Part shown: one piece after another, positions 1 through 8,797 of the stretch | Layout of the letters: every line of letters begins with the position of its first letter | How positions within the stretch are numbered: position 1 is the stretch's first letter | From: Leptolyngbya sp. FACHB-321 | GTDB lineage: Bacteria > Cyanobacteriota > Cyanobacteriia > Leptolyngbyales > Leptolyngbyaceae | DNA: 64,000 nt | Assembly: GCF_014695975.1 (NCBI RefSeq) | Contig: NZ_JACJPI010000058.1 | Span: 558,001-622,000, forward strand | Direction of reading: 5' to 3' | Translations under genes and position numbers: made by a program | Notes under the pieces: model-generated | What the model was told of the DNA's origin: nothing | The model's input: only the letters and a program-made list of their open reading frames with translations | Database searches by the model: none

Positions 1-441
1 TGCGCCCATAGCCGTATACCCCAAGGCTGCTGCTGCTTCCACTTGCTTTCGCAGAATGTTGCGCGGTGCCACACTGACGGGAACATTTTCTTCTTCATTC
101 AATACGTCGCAGAGGACGATCGCGGTTTTCTCTAGCCAGGAGGCAAGACGCAGGGTTGTCAAGTCGGGAATCAGGCGAAAATCACCATAGCCACTTGCCC
201 AACTGGTAAATTGATAGCCCGGTACGGGATCCATTTCCATATCGCAAGCAAGCAAATAGTCGCAGGCGTGAACGCCGTGAGGCAGCACATCATGGATGAA
301 ATAGTCGCCCGTAATGCGCTTGCCGACTAGCCGCCCATAAAGGTCAGGAAACACAGTCAGCACCGTTTCGATCGCTTCCGTTTCGACCAGTTCCTTCAGG
401 GCATCGACAGTAAGCAGCCCACGCACTTTGTGGTTTGTCAT
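1..441 (-). CDS. Glutamine synthetase-like enzyme (PuuA/GlnA4 type), N-terminal part only
   Basis: I translated this from the ATG at 439-441 (minus strand); the frame is open to the window edge, so only the first 147 residues are present. They read as the N-terminal beta-grasp half of the glutamine synthetase family in its non-GlnA branch (motifs FPDLYGRLVGKRI and WASGYGDFRLIPD). Members of this branch ligate glutamate to amines such as putrescine or ethanolamine rather than to ammonia. It starts 34 bases after the aldehyde dehydrogenase stop, and the upstream gene is an ethanolamine-type permease, so I infer a gamma-glutamyl-amine ligase role. The catalytic C-terminal domain lies outside the window and substrate specificity cannot be read. 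An ordinary GlnA is unlikely from the sequence and context. Confidence 0.8.
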   Translation of the reverse strand, partial: MTNHKVRGLLTVDALKELVETEAIETVLTVFPDLYGRLVGKRITGDYFIHDVLPHGVHACDYLLACDMEMDPVPGYQFTSWASGYGDFRLIPDLTTLRLASWLEKTAIVLCDVLNEEENVPVSVAPRNILRKQVEAAAALGYTAMGA

Positions 442-475
442 CGGTTTAGGGGGCGATGGTTTATGCGGTAATCGG

Positions 476-1924
476 TTATTCGGCAATGAAAATGCTTTTG
501 TATTCGCTGTAGTGGTCTAAAACTGCCATGCCTAGCTCGCGACCTAAACCGCTACGCTTGACACCGCCGAAGGGCGCTTCTAAGTGAACGCTATGCCCTG
601 TGTTGATGGAAAGCACACCGGTTTCGATCGCCTTTGCTACACGCAAGGCTCGACCAATATCCCGTGTCCAGATGGAACCGGATAAGCCATACAGACTATC
701 GTTGGCGATCGCCACGGCTTCTGCTTCGGTATCAAATGGGATCACGCAAACCACAGGACCAAAAATCTCCTCTTTGGCAATCCGCATAGTCGGCTGCACA
801 TCGGCAAAAATTGTGGGGGTGAGATAAGCTCCCTGAGCCAGTTGAGGATTGATGGGAATTGTGCCACCGTAGCGTAAGGTTGCGCCTTCCGCTTTACCAA
901 GGTGAATGTAGTTCAGCACCCGATCGCGGTGGGCGGTGGAAATGAGGCAGCTAATCTGCGTCGCTTCATCCAGTGGCCCGCCAATGGTAAGAGACTCAAA
1001 ATGCTGGGTGAGTTTTTCCAGAAAGGTGTCGTAAACAGGGCGCTGTACCAAAAGGCGTGAGCGGGCACAGCAATCTTGTCCAGCATTGCCCAGCACACTC
1101 CACATGGCTTTTGGTGCCGCCAACTCTAGATCGGCATCGGCAAACACCAGATTGGCAGACTTGCCGCCCAACTCCAGCGTCACCTGCTTGATGTCATCTG
1201 CCGCCAGTTTCATCACCTGGGTGCCCACTTCCGTAGAGCCAGTAAAGGAAACCTTTCGCACCAGAGGATGACGCACCAGAGCATCACCCACCGTAGCGCC
1301 GCTGCCTGTCACCACGTTAAACACACCCGAAGGCACTCCGGCTTCCAGCGCCAGTTCTGCCAGTCGCAGCGCTGTCAATGGGGTTTGGGAGGCTGGCTTG
1401 AGGACAATCGTGTTGCCCATTGCCAACGCGGGGGCTACCTTCCAGGCGGTGATGGCGATGGGAAAATTCCACGGGGCAATCAATCCACAAACGCCGATCG
1501 GTTCCCGAAACGTCAGACAGGTGCCAGCAGCAGCAACGGGAATGGTTTGCCCACCTACTTTATTAATGGCTCCAGCATAGTATTCAAAGCAATCGGCGGC
1601 TAGATTAACTTCTTCCCGCGCTTCGCCAATGGGTTTACCCACGTTGCGGCTTTCTAGCTGTGCCAATGGCTCCAGATTAGTGCGAATTAACGCTGCTAAC
1701 CGGGTCAAAATCTGGGTGCGATCGCGTGAATTGACCTTGCGCCAGGCTACCCGTGATCGCTCTGCCACTTGCACTGCTGCATCCACATCCTGAGCATCAC
1801 CAGCGGCGATCGTTGCCCACTCGTCTCCCGTCGCCGGATCGATCAGCGTTGAGTATTGCCCAGCAATGGCAGGACGACGATCGCCATCAATCAGTAAATG
1901 CTCCGTTAACCCCATACCATTCAC
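476..1924 (-). CDS. NAD(P)-dependent aldehyde dehydrogenase
   Basis: 482 residues, the usual length of the ALDH superfamily. The key elements are visible: PWNFP with Asn153, the general base Glu251 in LELGGKSAN, and the nucleophile Cys285 in GNAGQDCCARSR. The closest groups are betaine-aldehyde and gamma-glutamyl-aminobutyraldehyde dehydrogenases (PuuC). It probably oxidises the aldehyde made from an amine substrate to the acid. The start is a GTG (MNGMG in the protein); an ATG three codons on is possible. It lies 11 bases after the permease stop and 34 bases before the glutamine-synthetase-like gene, so all three are probably one transcript. Confidence 0.92.
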   Translation of the reverse strand: MNGMGLTEHLLIDGDRRPAIAGQYSTLIDPATGDEWATIAAGDAQDVDAAVQVAERSRVAWRKVNSRDRTQILTRLAALIRTNLEPLAQLESRNVGKPIGEAREEVNLAADCFEYYAGAINKVGGQTIPVAAAGTCLTFREPIGVCGLIAPWNFPIAITAWKVAPALAMGNTIVLKPASQTPLTALRLAELALEAGVPSGVFNVVTGSGATVGDALVRHPLVRKVSFTGSTEVGTQVMKLAADDIKQVTLELGGKSANLVFADADLELAAPKAMWSVLGNAGQDCCARSRLLVQRPVYDTFLEKLTQHFESLTIGGPLDEATQISCLISTAHRDRVLNYIHLGKAEGATLRYGGTIPINPQLAQGAYLTPTIFADVQPTMRIAKEEIFGPVVCVIPFDTEAEAVAIANDSLYGLSGSIWTRDIGRALRVAKAIETGVLSINTGHSVHLEAPFGGVKRSGLGRELGMAVLDHYSEYKSIFIAE

Positions 1925-1935
1925 ACCAACCTAAA

Positions 1936-3414
1936 TTACCGTGGCAGCCCATCTGGCTGATCAATTTCCTGCAACGCATACGACAGCAGCGCGTTTTCCT
2001 CTTCTGGCGCTCTAGAAACGAGCTTTCGGCGAGAATAAAGGAAGAAATACAAGATCATTGCTCCCAGAAAAATTGCCACACCCCAAACGCCTGGACGGTA
2101 GCCAGGATCGGCAAAGCAGGCAACCAGCGCTATCAGCGAAAGTCCTGCACCGATGATTGCCCCAGGAATACCCAGTGGACTTTGGTACGGGCGAGGCAAA
2201 TCGGGACGGCTAATTTTCAACTGGATGTAGCTGATCATATTGAGAAAATAGGAAATTACCGCTGCAAACACCGCCATGTTTAGCAAGGCTGCACCCACAG
2301 CTTTCCCAGCAAACTGAATTGCTGCTGCACACGCCAGCCCAATCACACCACCCAAAATCAGCGCTAGAGCAGGCGTGTGATATTTACCTGTAAGCGATAG
2401 CCAGCGAGGCAGATAGCCAGCACGCGATAACGAAAACAATACTCGTCCATAGCCATAAATAATGGTATGGAAACTGGCGATCAAGCCGCTGATTGCAATG
2501 ACAATCAGTGTGCTGGTGAAAATGCCGGCGCCAAACACTGCCTGCAAGCCATCTGCCAACGGTGCCCCCGATTTGCCAATACCATCGGCTCCAGAGGCAA
2601 CGCCAGAGTTCAAAACCAGCACTAGAAAAGCCAGAATCAACAGCGTAAAAATCCCCCAGGTTAACGCTTTGGGTACATCGCGCCCGGAGTCGTGGGCTTC
2701 TTCAGCCGCCAGGGGCAACTGCTCAATGCCTAAAAAGAACCAGATGGCATAGGGTAAGGCAGCAAAAATCCCACCAAACCCTTTGGGCAAGAACGCCGTC
2801 TGACCGGGATCAGGTGCAATATTAGTCAGTAGTGCTGGGTCAAATTTACCAATGGCACCCAGATAAAAAATCACTAGCACGCTGGCTGCCATCACTGTAA
2901 TAAACAGCCCAAACTTCAGCGTGAGTTCCACCCCAATGATGTTAATACCTACAAAAACCACATAAAACAGTACCCACCACACCGGGATGGGTACGCCCTT
3001 GAGCGGCTCCAAGGTATTCAGGTAAGACCCAATGAAGTACACGATAACGGCTGGGGTGAGCACGAACTCGCAAGCATCGGTAATACCGTTAAGAAAACCA
3101 CCAAAGGGACCAAACGCATTGCGTGTAAACGAATAGGAGCCGCCAGCATGGGGCAAAGCAGACGACATTTCGGCAATACTAAAGACCATGCACACATACA
3201 TGATTGCCATTAGCACGGTAGCGATCGCCAAGCCCCAGAAACCACCCGCTGCTAATCCCAAATTCCATCCCGAAAACTCGCCCGAAATCACGGCACCGAC
3301 GCCCAACGCCCAAAGCAATATCCAACCAGCGCTCCGTCGTAGTTGCCGACGCTCTAGATAAGCATCATCCACATCTTCATAGGAAACTCCGCCCCGATTC
3401 CGATTCTTAGCCAT
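1936..3414 (-). CDS. APC-superfamily permease, ethanolamine permease type
   Basis: 492 residues with about 12 hydrophobic segments. The N-terminal half has the pattern of the ethanolamine permease family: a charged YLERRQLRRSAGW start, then an ISGEFSGWNLGL segment and LPHAGGSYSFTRNAFGP. The family imports ethanolamine or small amino acids by cation-coupled secondary transport in the inner membrane. First gene of the minus-strand operon, with a 254-base divergent promoter region shared with the GntR regulator. The substrate is inferred: ethanolamine is the best guess, a polyamine or amino acid the alternative. Confidence 0.88.
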   Translation of the reverse strand: MAKNRNRGGVSYEDVDDAYLERRQLRRSAGWILLWALGVGAVISGEFSGWNLGLAAGGFWGLAIATVLMAIMYVCMVFSIAEMSSALPHAGGSYSFTRNAFGPFGGFLNGITDACEFVLTPAVIVYFIGSYLNTLEPLKGVPIPVWWVLFYVVFVGINIIGVELTLKFGLFITVMAASVLVIFYLGAIGKFDPALLTNIAPDPGQTAFLPKGFGGIFAALPYAIWFFLGIEQLPLAAEEAHDSGRDVPKALTWGIFTLLILAFLVLVLNSGVASGADGIGKSGAPLADGLQAVFGAGIFTSTLIVIAISGLIASFHTIIYGYGRVLFSLSRAGYLPRWLSLTGKYHTPALALILGGVIGLACAAAIQFAGKAVGAALLNMAVFAAVISYFLNMISYIQLKISRPDLPRPYQSPLGIPGAIIGAGLSLIALVACFADPGYRPGVWGVAIFLGAMILYFFLYSRRKLVSRAPEEENALLSYALQEIDQPDGLPR

Positions 3415-3519
3415 ACGATGCGCTCCATGTCTAGCGTATGAATCAAGCGTGGAAACTAACCCTGCCCTGCGATCGCAAAAATGGAAACCTGAATATCAAG
3501 CTTTCTTCAACGCCAAGCT

Positions 3520-3543
3520 TTAAGGTTTAGTATTAGACCTTAA
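3520..3543. promoter_or_regulatory. Candidate operator of the divergent GntR regulator
   Basis: A 24-bp near-perfect palindrome in the divergent intergenic region: arms TTAAGGTTTA (3520-3529) and TAGACCTTAA (3534-3543), a 4-bp spacer and one mismatch. FadR/GntR dimers usually bind such sites next to their own gene. It lies 105 bp from the permease start and 125 bp from the regulator start. The palindrome is seen; its use by this regulator is inferred. Confidence 0.55.
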
Positions 3544-3668
3544 TAAGTTTAAGATTGTGACTCAATATACTTTCTTCAAAACTTTGCCTGATGGTGTGAC
3601 AGCAACCAAACAAAAAGCCGCAAAAGCGCCAGCAGGCTCTCACTGGGGTTGGTCAAAAACTCATAGCA

Positions 3669-4430
3669 ATGTCCATGTATAAACCCTGCAATGTCTCTCC
3701 CATCGAAGCTTTAAATGCAGCAGAAACTGTGATTCAAGGCTTCAAGACCACGGTAAATGCGTATGAAATTACCGTAGAGCGCTTAAGCGCTGCCATCAAA
3801 ATGGGGCTGTACCGTCCAGGTGATCAATTGCCGACGGAACGAGATTTAGCAGACATTATGGGAGTCAGCCGCACAACCGTGCGAGAAGCCATTCGGGTAC
3901 TAGCAGCGCAGGGCTTTTTAAGCGTCAAGCGCGGACGCACAGGCGGCACCTTTGTCTGCGAGGGACTCGTATTACCGAGCGTCTGTGAACTGAAGCAGAG
4001 ACTTGAGCAGAGAGGCACAACCCTCAACGAAATTTTAGATTATCGACTGGTAATGGAACCCGGAGTGGCAGAACTCGCAGCACAGCGAGCTAACAGCCAG
4101 CAGCTTGATGAACTGCAATCGCTGGTCGATCGAATGAAGCAAGCAGCCAATCACTTTAATGACCATCGCCATCTGGATACTAAATTTCATTTGCTGATTG
4201 CTAGCGCCACCCAATCTCGGCGGCTTACTACGATCGTGGCAGGCATTCATGCCGAACTCTCGGATTTACTAGCAATCATTCCTCACAGTCCTGCTGCCTG
4301 CTTGAGTTCCACTGCCCAACATCAGCAGATTCTTGATGCCCTTCGTGAAGAACAAGCAGACCTCGCCAGACAGTTAATGGCTGATCATATTGATCGCACC
4401 CAACGCTTGCTCAATGGTTTGCTGGGGTGA
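3669..4430 (+). CDS. GntR-family regulator, FadR subfamily (FCD domain)
   Basis: 253 residues. An N-terminal winged helix-turn-helix (about residues 33-97) carries the GntR signature, with LYRPGDQLPTERDLADIMG and VSRTTVREAIRVLAAQG. It is followed by an all-helical FCD ligand-binding domain (about 112-245) with metal-ligand-like residues in DYRLVMEPGVAE and the histidine in DTKFHLLIA. It is divergent from the permease/aldehyde dehydrogenase/ligase operon and probably represses it until the amine or a glutamylated intermediate binds. The start could be either of two ATGs (MSM); the choice hardly affects the domains. Confidence 0.88.
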   Translation: MSMYKPCNVSPIEALNAAETVIQGFKTTVNAYEITVERLSAAIKMGLYRPGDQLPTERDLADIMGVSRTTVREAIRVLAAQGFLSVKRGRTGGTFVCEGLVLPSVCELKQRLEQRGTTLNEILDYRLVMEPGVAELAAQRANSQQLDELQSLVDRMKQAANHFNDHRHLDTKFHLLIASATQSRRLTTIVAGIHAELSDLLAIIPHSPAACLSSTAQHQQILDALREEQADLARQLMADHIDRTQRLLNGLLG

Positions 4431-4501
4431 CTGGCTCAGTGTCTTAAACTGCTTACTAACTCATTGTGTTCTAGCACAGACTTACTTGAGTGCTGCTTGG
4501 T

Positions 4502-5683
4502 TTACTGCCAGCGCCAGCCTAGCGCAAGGGCGATCGCCCCCATCCCTACTAGCAATCCACCTGCCAAGCGATACGTGACATCTAACCCAAAAGCACTACT
4601 GAGCGGTTGGCTGAGAATGGGCGAAACAAACTGACCCAAGAAAAATGCAGTCGTCAATCCACCTAATACTCGCCCTCTGAAGCTGCCAGGTACGGCGGAG
4701 GTTAAGCAAACATTCATGTTTGGCATCAGTAACCCTAATCCAGTTCCAGCAAGCGCCAGCCCCACTAAAACCATTGCATACATTGTCGAAAAGCCAATGA
4801 TGAGGTAGCCAACAGCCATCGACAGAAACGCGATCGTATAGATGCCCATGAACGACAGTCGCGCCTTGATTTGTTTGTAAGCGAACGCACTGGCTGCACT
4901 GAACAACGTAGCAAAGGCGATCGCTAGCCCACTCTGCGAGGCATTCGCATCAAACAGTTGCTTTAGATAAAACGGTAACTGTACCGGAATCAGATAAAAC
5001 ACAATCTGCGATAAAAGCGCCACGACATAAGTTACACCTGCAATGCGCCAGGGAAAAACAGCAGGAGCCGCATCTCCCAAGCGTTGAGTATCAGCGGTGC
5101 GATCAGGTTCTGGCAACACAAACACCACAAGCGGAAAGATTAAAAGTGCCAGCAGGTAAATTAAGAACGGCATTCGCCAGTTGATATCTGCCAAGAAACC
5201 ACCCAGCGATAGGAACACCACTCCACCTAAGCCCATAAACGCAGCTTGAAAGCCGAGAAACTGAGCGCGGGCTGCTTCAATGTAATAGTCGGCAATCAAG
5301 GCAGTCGCAGTCGTCATAATGCCTGCCACACTCAGTCCCAAAAGCACCCGCCCTACCAGGATCATGCCAAGATCGTTCAGGATGGCTCCAGAAGTGCCTG
5401 CTAGTCCATACAGCAGTACAGCTATAGCCAGGAGGGGTTTACGTCCAAAGCGATCGATCAGCGTACCAACAAACAGAGCACCGATCGCGATAAACAGTGC
5501 TGGAGCCGTCAAAACAAGCCGTACCCAGTAGTCAGCATTGGGTGTAGCGGCAAAATGATCACGCATGGCAGGGAGGGAGGGCGCGATCGTGGCTCCTGCC
5601 ATGACGGTGAGACTACTGCTGAGTAGCAGCGTCGCTTTAACGAGAAGAGAGTCCGTTTTGAGAGCATCCGTTCTGAGGGTCAT
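4502..5683 (-). CDS. MFS transporter, probable drug or metabolite exporter
   Basis: About 393 residues with 12 predicted membrane helices. The major-facilitator loop-2 motif GTLIDRFGRKPLLAI and the LVGRVLLGLSVAG segment point to the DHA1-like exporter group. I chose the ATG at 5681-5683; the open frame extends to a TTG at 5713. It is convergent with the GntR gene, separated by about 70 bases, and followed upstream by the SDR gene in the same direction after a 121-base gap. No substrate can be read. Confidence 0.85.
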   Translation of the reverse strand: MTLRTDALKTDSLLVKATLLLSSSLTVMAGATIAPSLPAMRDHFAATPNADYWVRLVLTAPALFIAIGALFVGTLIDRFGRKPLLAIAVLLYGLAGTSGAILNDLGMILVGRVLLGLSVAGIMTTATALIADYYIEAARAQFLGFQAAFMGLGGVVFLSLGGFLADINWRMPFLIYLLALLIFPLVVFVLPEPDRTADTQRLGDAAPAVFPWRIAGVTYVVALLSQIVFYLIPVQLPFYLKQLFDANASQSGLAIAFATLFSAASAFAYKQIKARLSFMGIYTIAFLSMAVGYLIIGFSTMYAMVLVGLALAGTGLGLLMPNMNVCLTSAVPGSFRGRVLGGLTTAFFLGQFVSPILSQPLSSAFGLDVTYRLAGGLLVGMGAIALALGWRWQ

Positions 5684-5804
5684 CGTTTTGCCCAAATGTT
5701 GCTTAACGCACAATCCATACCGCTTGAGCCAATGATGCCACTATTCATAATCTGTGCTTGAGAAGGATTGCTCATCAGAGCCAGGACGTTACCTTGCACT
5801 CAGG

Positions 5805-6542
5805 TTAACTCGATAAAATGCCTGCCATCCATTTTTCAAGCGCTTTCGGATCTTTAAGCAATTGAGCCTGCATCTCTTGTGCCTGCTCTCCTGGATAAAC
5901 ATCCTCAACCTCATCCACAACTGCCTGAAGTGCTTCCCGCACAACTATTTCGGGAGCAACCTTTGGGGGCGGAAAATCCTTGCTCATCCCTGTGTCCACC
6001 GTTCCAGGCATCACCCCAACCACCAACGTTTTTTGCGAAGCAAGCTCAGCTCGAATGCCCTGCGTTGCCAATAGCGCCGCTGCTTTAGACGCACAATAGG
6101 AAGCGTTGAGCGGAAAATTGATTTTTGCCAAAACGGTGAGCATATTGATGATCGCACCACCCCCATTCATTGCCAAAACCGGAGCGAACGACAAACACAT
6201 CCGCAGCATCCCAAAGTAGTTCACCTCGATCTCCGATCGCATCTTGTCAAAATTCACGTCCGCTACCAATCGCTGATTGAAGCCAACGCCAGCATTGTTG
6301 ATCAAGAGAGTGACATCAGCATACGCCTCCACCGCTGCTTTCACCGATGCCTCATCGGTAATATCGAGGGAAATTGGAATGATGCGATCAGGGTCTGCCG
6401 CTGCAATGTCTTTAAGGCTATCTAGATTCCGTGCCCCTGCATAAATGCGAGTCACGCCCGCCGCCTGTAAGCCTTGAATGTAGTATTGCCCAATGCCGCC
6501 GTTTGCCCCCGTCACCAATGCGATCGCGCCTTGAACCTGCAT
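5805..6542 (-). CDS. Short-chain dehydrogenase/reductase (SDR)
   Basis: 245 residues, a classical SDR of one domain. The nucleotide-binding TGANGGIG (11-18), NNAG (82-85) and the catalytic YCASK (Tyr149, Lys153) are present. At the usual catalytic Ser position, 13 residues before the Tyr, there is Thr136, which is uncommon but may still be functional. It is divergent from an HxlR-type regulator. That pairing is frequent and suggests induction by a quinone, aldehyde or other electrophile. The substrate is unknown. Confidence 0.88.
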   Translation of the reverse strand: MQVQGAIALVTGANGGIGQYYIQGLQAAGVTRIYAGARNLDSLKDIAAADPDRIIPISLDITDEASVKAAVEAYADVTLLINNAGVGFNQRLVADVNFDKMRSEIEVNYFGMLRMCLSFAPVLAMNGGGAIINMLTVLAKINFPLNASYCASKAAALLATQGIRAELASQKTLVVGVMPGTVDTGMSKDFPPPKVAPEIVVREALQAVVDEVEDVYPGEQAQEMQAQLLKDPKALEKWMAGILSS

Positions 6543-6660
6543 TCTGTTCTGTCCTCATAGGGGTTGCCATTAGTCGTTAATGGTTTGTCATTTGCAACAA
6601 CCAAAACCAATGACCAGTGACTCATAACCAGTAACCAGTAGCCATGACCAGGGTATACTC

Positions 6661-6697
6661 GTACTGACTTTTTCGGAAGTACTTACTTTTTTGTAAG
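6661..6697. promoter_or_regulatory. Candidate HxlR operator region
   Basis: The SDR/HxlR intergenic space holds two overlapping inverted repeats: GTACT (6661-6665) with AGTAC (6678-6682), and CTTAC (6682-6686) with GTAAG (6693-6697) around six T residues. HxlR-family dimers bind such short inverted repeats near their own promoters. The repeats are seen; regulator binding is inferred. Confidence 0.35.
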
Positions 6698-6727
6698 CTT
6701 GTTCCACAAACAGGGAAGTAATAGTAG

Positions 6728-7087
6728 ATGAGCGACGAACTCACTCAAGGCACCGTGTTTGTGCAAGCCACACTAAAAGTCTTAGGTGGTAAATGGAAAA
6801 TTTTAATTCTGTGGCATCTAAAAGATAACGTAAGACGATTTAGCGCGCTCAAACGATTGATGCCAGAGATTACAGAAAAGATGCTGATTCAACAACTGCG
6901 AGAATTAGAAAAAGATGGCATTGTGAGTCGTAACGTTCACTCAGAAGTGCCGCCCAAAGTAGAGTATGCCTTTACAGCCTATGGTTTAAGCCTGAAACCT
7001 GTTTTGCAGGTGCTTTGCAACTGGGGAGAAAATCATCTCCAAAGCAGTTCCCTGCAGGACGATCAAGCCGAAAGCCCCCTGCCTTAG
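6728..7087 (+). CDS. HxlR-family winged-helix regulator
   Basis: 119 residues, one HxlR/DUF24 winged helix. The family pattern is clear: VLGGKWKILILWHLKDN at the start, RFSALKRLMPEITEKML as the recognition part, and VEYAFTAYGLSLKPVL as the wing. No cysteine lies in the N-terminal part (only Cys98 near the C-terminus), so the cysteine-based sensing of relatives such as YodB or HypR is not obvious here. Divergent from the SDR gene, which it probably controls together with itself. Confidence 0.88.
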   Translation: MSDELTQGTVFVQATLKVLGGKWKILILWHLKDNVRRFSALKRLMPEITEKMLIQQLRELEKDGIVSRNVHSEVPPKVEYAFTAYGLSLKPVLQVLCNWGENHLQSSSLQDDQAESPLP

Positions 7088-7098
7088 AACTGGATTGA

Positions 7099-7374
7099 TC
7101 AATAGTTCTTTGCCTGTTCATCGGTGAAACACCATAGCCATTGCTCTCCCAATTCTGCTGAACTGATTACAGTATGTCCGCTCTCCTCATAATGACGACG
7201 GGCGTGTTGATTTTTGGAAGAGTCGCAGCACAACATCTTGCCGCAGGTTTGGCAGATCCGCAGATGCACCCAGCGATCGTTGATACGAATGCACTCCTCG
7301 CACCGAAAGACGGGGTAATTGGCTTTTGAAATCAGATTTTCTAGAGTCAGTTCATTCAGATGTTGGCAGGGCAT
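7099..7374 (-). CDS. Small UBP-type zinc-finger protein
   Basis: 91 residues from the ATG at 7372-7374. The open frame runs further upstream, but that part has no family pattern and I exclude it. The zinc ligands of a UBP-type finger are in order: Cys3, His5, Cys25, Cys28, Cys41, Cys44, Cys49, His57, His67, with CGKMLCCDSSKNQHARRH and a terminal GEQWLWCFTD. In eukaryotes this fold binds the free C-terminus of ubiquitin. Stand-alone bacterial copies are common and of unknown role. Convergent with the HxlR gene, 11 bases apart. Confidence 0.8.
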   Translation of the reverse strand: MPCQHLNELTLENLISKANYPVFRCEECIRINDRWVHLRICQTCGKMLCCDSSKNQHARRHYEESGHTVISSAELGEQWLWCFTDEQAKNY

Positions 7375-7727
7375 AAATTTTGCAGTGCGTGAATGAGGTA
7401 AAAGTGAGACTCGAAGCCGTCTTATCTCAAAATAATAGGGTGAAGCGAATGGGGTGTCTATCTGGAACGGTTGAGTTCTACAAGGTTGAATCGCAACAAT
7501 GATAGACGATGTGTAGGTATGGGCGTTGCAGCATGAAGGGATGAATTGAGCACACTGGTGAGCCAATGCTTCGAGTGAAACGTTATGCCTCGTTTGAGTT
7601 TCGCTAAAGCCAGCGTGCGTCAGTTATTTATCCCTTAAGTTTGCACTCTTACTTGAAGAATCAACTTTAGGGGGAGCAGGGGCGTTCTACAGTATTCTAG
7701 ATAGCCTAACTTCTATTGCGCTGAATC

Positions 7728-8450
7728 ATGGATCGCTTTACTGTCGCTGTCATCACCCAAACGCCGAAGCCCCAGCAAGCGATTTATGCGGCGATGCACC
7801 AGGACTATGCCGAAGCTTTTGTGTGGGACGATCGCGACACCTGGCCCGATGAAACTAAATGCGGCGAAATTGTGGTCAAAAACTTACTATCAGGCAATCG
7901 GGGTCACTATGGACCGCTGGAACATCCTCAAATCGTACTTAACTGCGGCTGGTTTCCGCACAGTACGATGCAGCAGATACGGACACATCGTGTCGGCGTG
8001 AGCTTCGATGTTCAGTCGTTTCGTTATACCGGGCAACGAATTATTGATGTGGTAGAGGGAAAGCAAGACGTGGAGGAAGTATTCTATTTGCGTCCGTTGG
8101 GAGCCTACAGCGATCGCCAGGGTAAGCGCTACGAATACACTGAAGCCATTCGCCAGCAGGACGTAGAATGGTGCCTGGCTGCCTGCAAGCGCTACCAAGA
8201 GCGGATTCACCAAGGCTTCTCTGAAGAACACGCGAGGGGACTCATTCCCTTCGATGTGCGGCAGCATTGGGTGATGTCTGCCAACGTCCGATCGCTCATG
8301 CACCTGCTCGATCTGCGCTGGAAGCTCGATGCTCAACTGGAAGCGCAAAAACTGTGCGAAGCCATCTGGCCTCACTTTCAAGCCTGGGTGCCCGCGATCG
8401 CCGACTGGTACGAAGCAAACCGACTCAAAAAAGCTCGTTTGTCACCGTAA
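7728..8450 (+). CDS. thyX: Flavin-dependent thymidylate synthase ThyX
   Basis: 240 residues. It makes dTMP from dUMP with methylene-tetrahydrofolate and FAD/NADPH. The signature is present in a long variant, RTHRVGVSFDVQSFRY (85-100), with one residue more than the textbook RHR-x7-S spacing. GHYGPLEH (59-66) and NVRSLMHLLDLR (substrate-binding Arg) also match. No thyA-like gene is visible in the window. It is a single gene with a 277-bp upstream gap after the UBP protein reading the other way. Confidence 0.92.
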   Translation: MDRFTVAVITQTPKPQQAIYAAMHQDYAEAFVWDDRDTWPDETKCGEIVVKNLLSGNRGHYGPLEHPQIVLNCGWFPHSTMQQIRTHRVGVSFDVQSFRYTGQRIIDVVEGKQDVEEVFYLRPLGAYSDRQGKRYEYTEAIRQQDVEWCLAACKRYQERIHQGFSEEHARGLIPFDVRQHWVMSANVRSLMHLLDLRWKLDAQLEAQKLCEAIWPHFQAWVPAIADWYEANRLKKARLSP

Positions 8451-8797
8451 GGTCTTCTGATCACGAAAGAAACTTAGCACCGCACAAGGCACGATCGCAC
8501 TAGCAAACGCCTTCAAACCGTCACTGCTTGGTCATCACGTTCCATAATAAATGCGGTATAGAGAATATAAGAGCGGTTGCAGCAACCTTTAAGAAAAGTT
8601 GCTAATAAGCAGCGTCAAAGCAAGCTAAAGGCTAAGAAAAATGGAAGCAGCCCGAGATAGCTAAACAGCGCTAAAGGTCATTAGCCAAGAAGTTTCAGTC
8701 TTTTGAGCAGCGAAACCAGGTCTTCTGCAAACGATATAGTCATGTCTAATCGTATGCCCTTCTATGGACACTGGCGTTTGACGCGCCGTTTCGCATT
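8451..8797. other. Gene-free gap thyX to receiver-like gene
   Basis: No convincing coding sequence. A small inverted repeat (AGCAAC 8581-8586, GTTGCT 8598-8603) is present without a T-tract. The upstream region of the receiver-like gene lies at the right end. Confidence 0.5.

Noticed and set aside
1753..2283. 176-codon frame on the plus strand opposite the aldehyde dehydrogenase and permease
   Set aside because: Lies antisense to two clear genes and has the composition of a reverse-strand shadow.
3557..3570. NtcA-like GTG-N8-TAC upstream of the GntR gene
   Set aside because: One mismatch to GTA-N8-TAC and no properly spaced -10 element found.
7375..7566. N-terminal extension of the UBP zinc-finger gene
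   Set aside because: No zinc-finger pattern, and the ATG at 7374 gives the usual length of the family.
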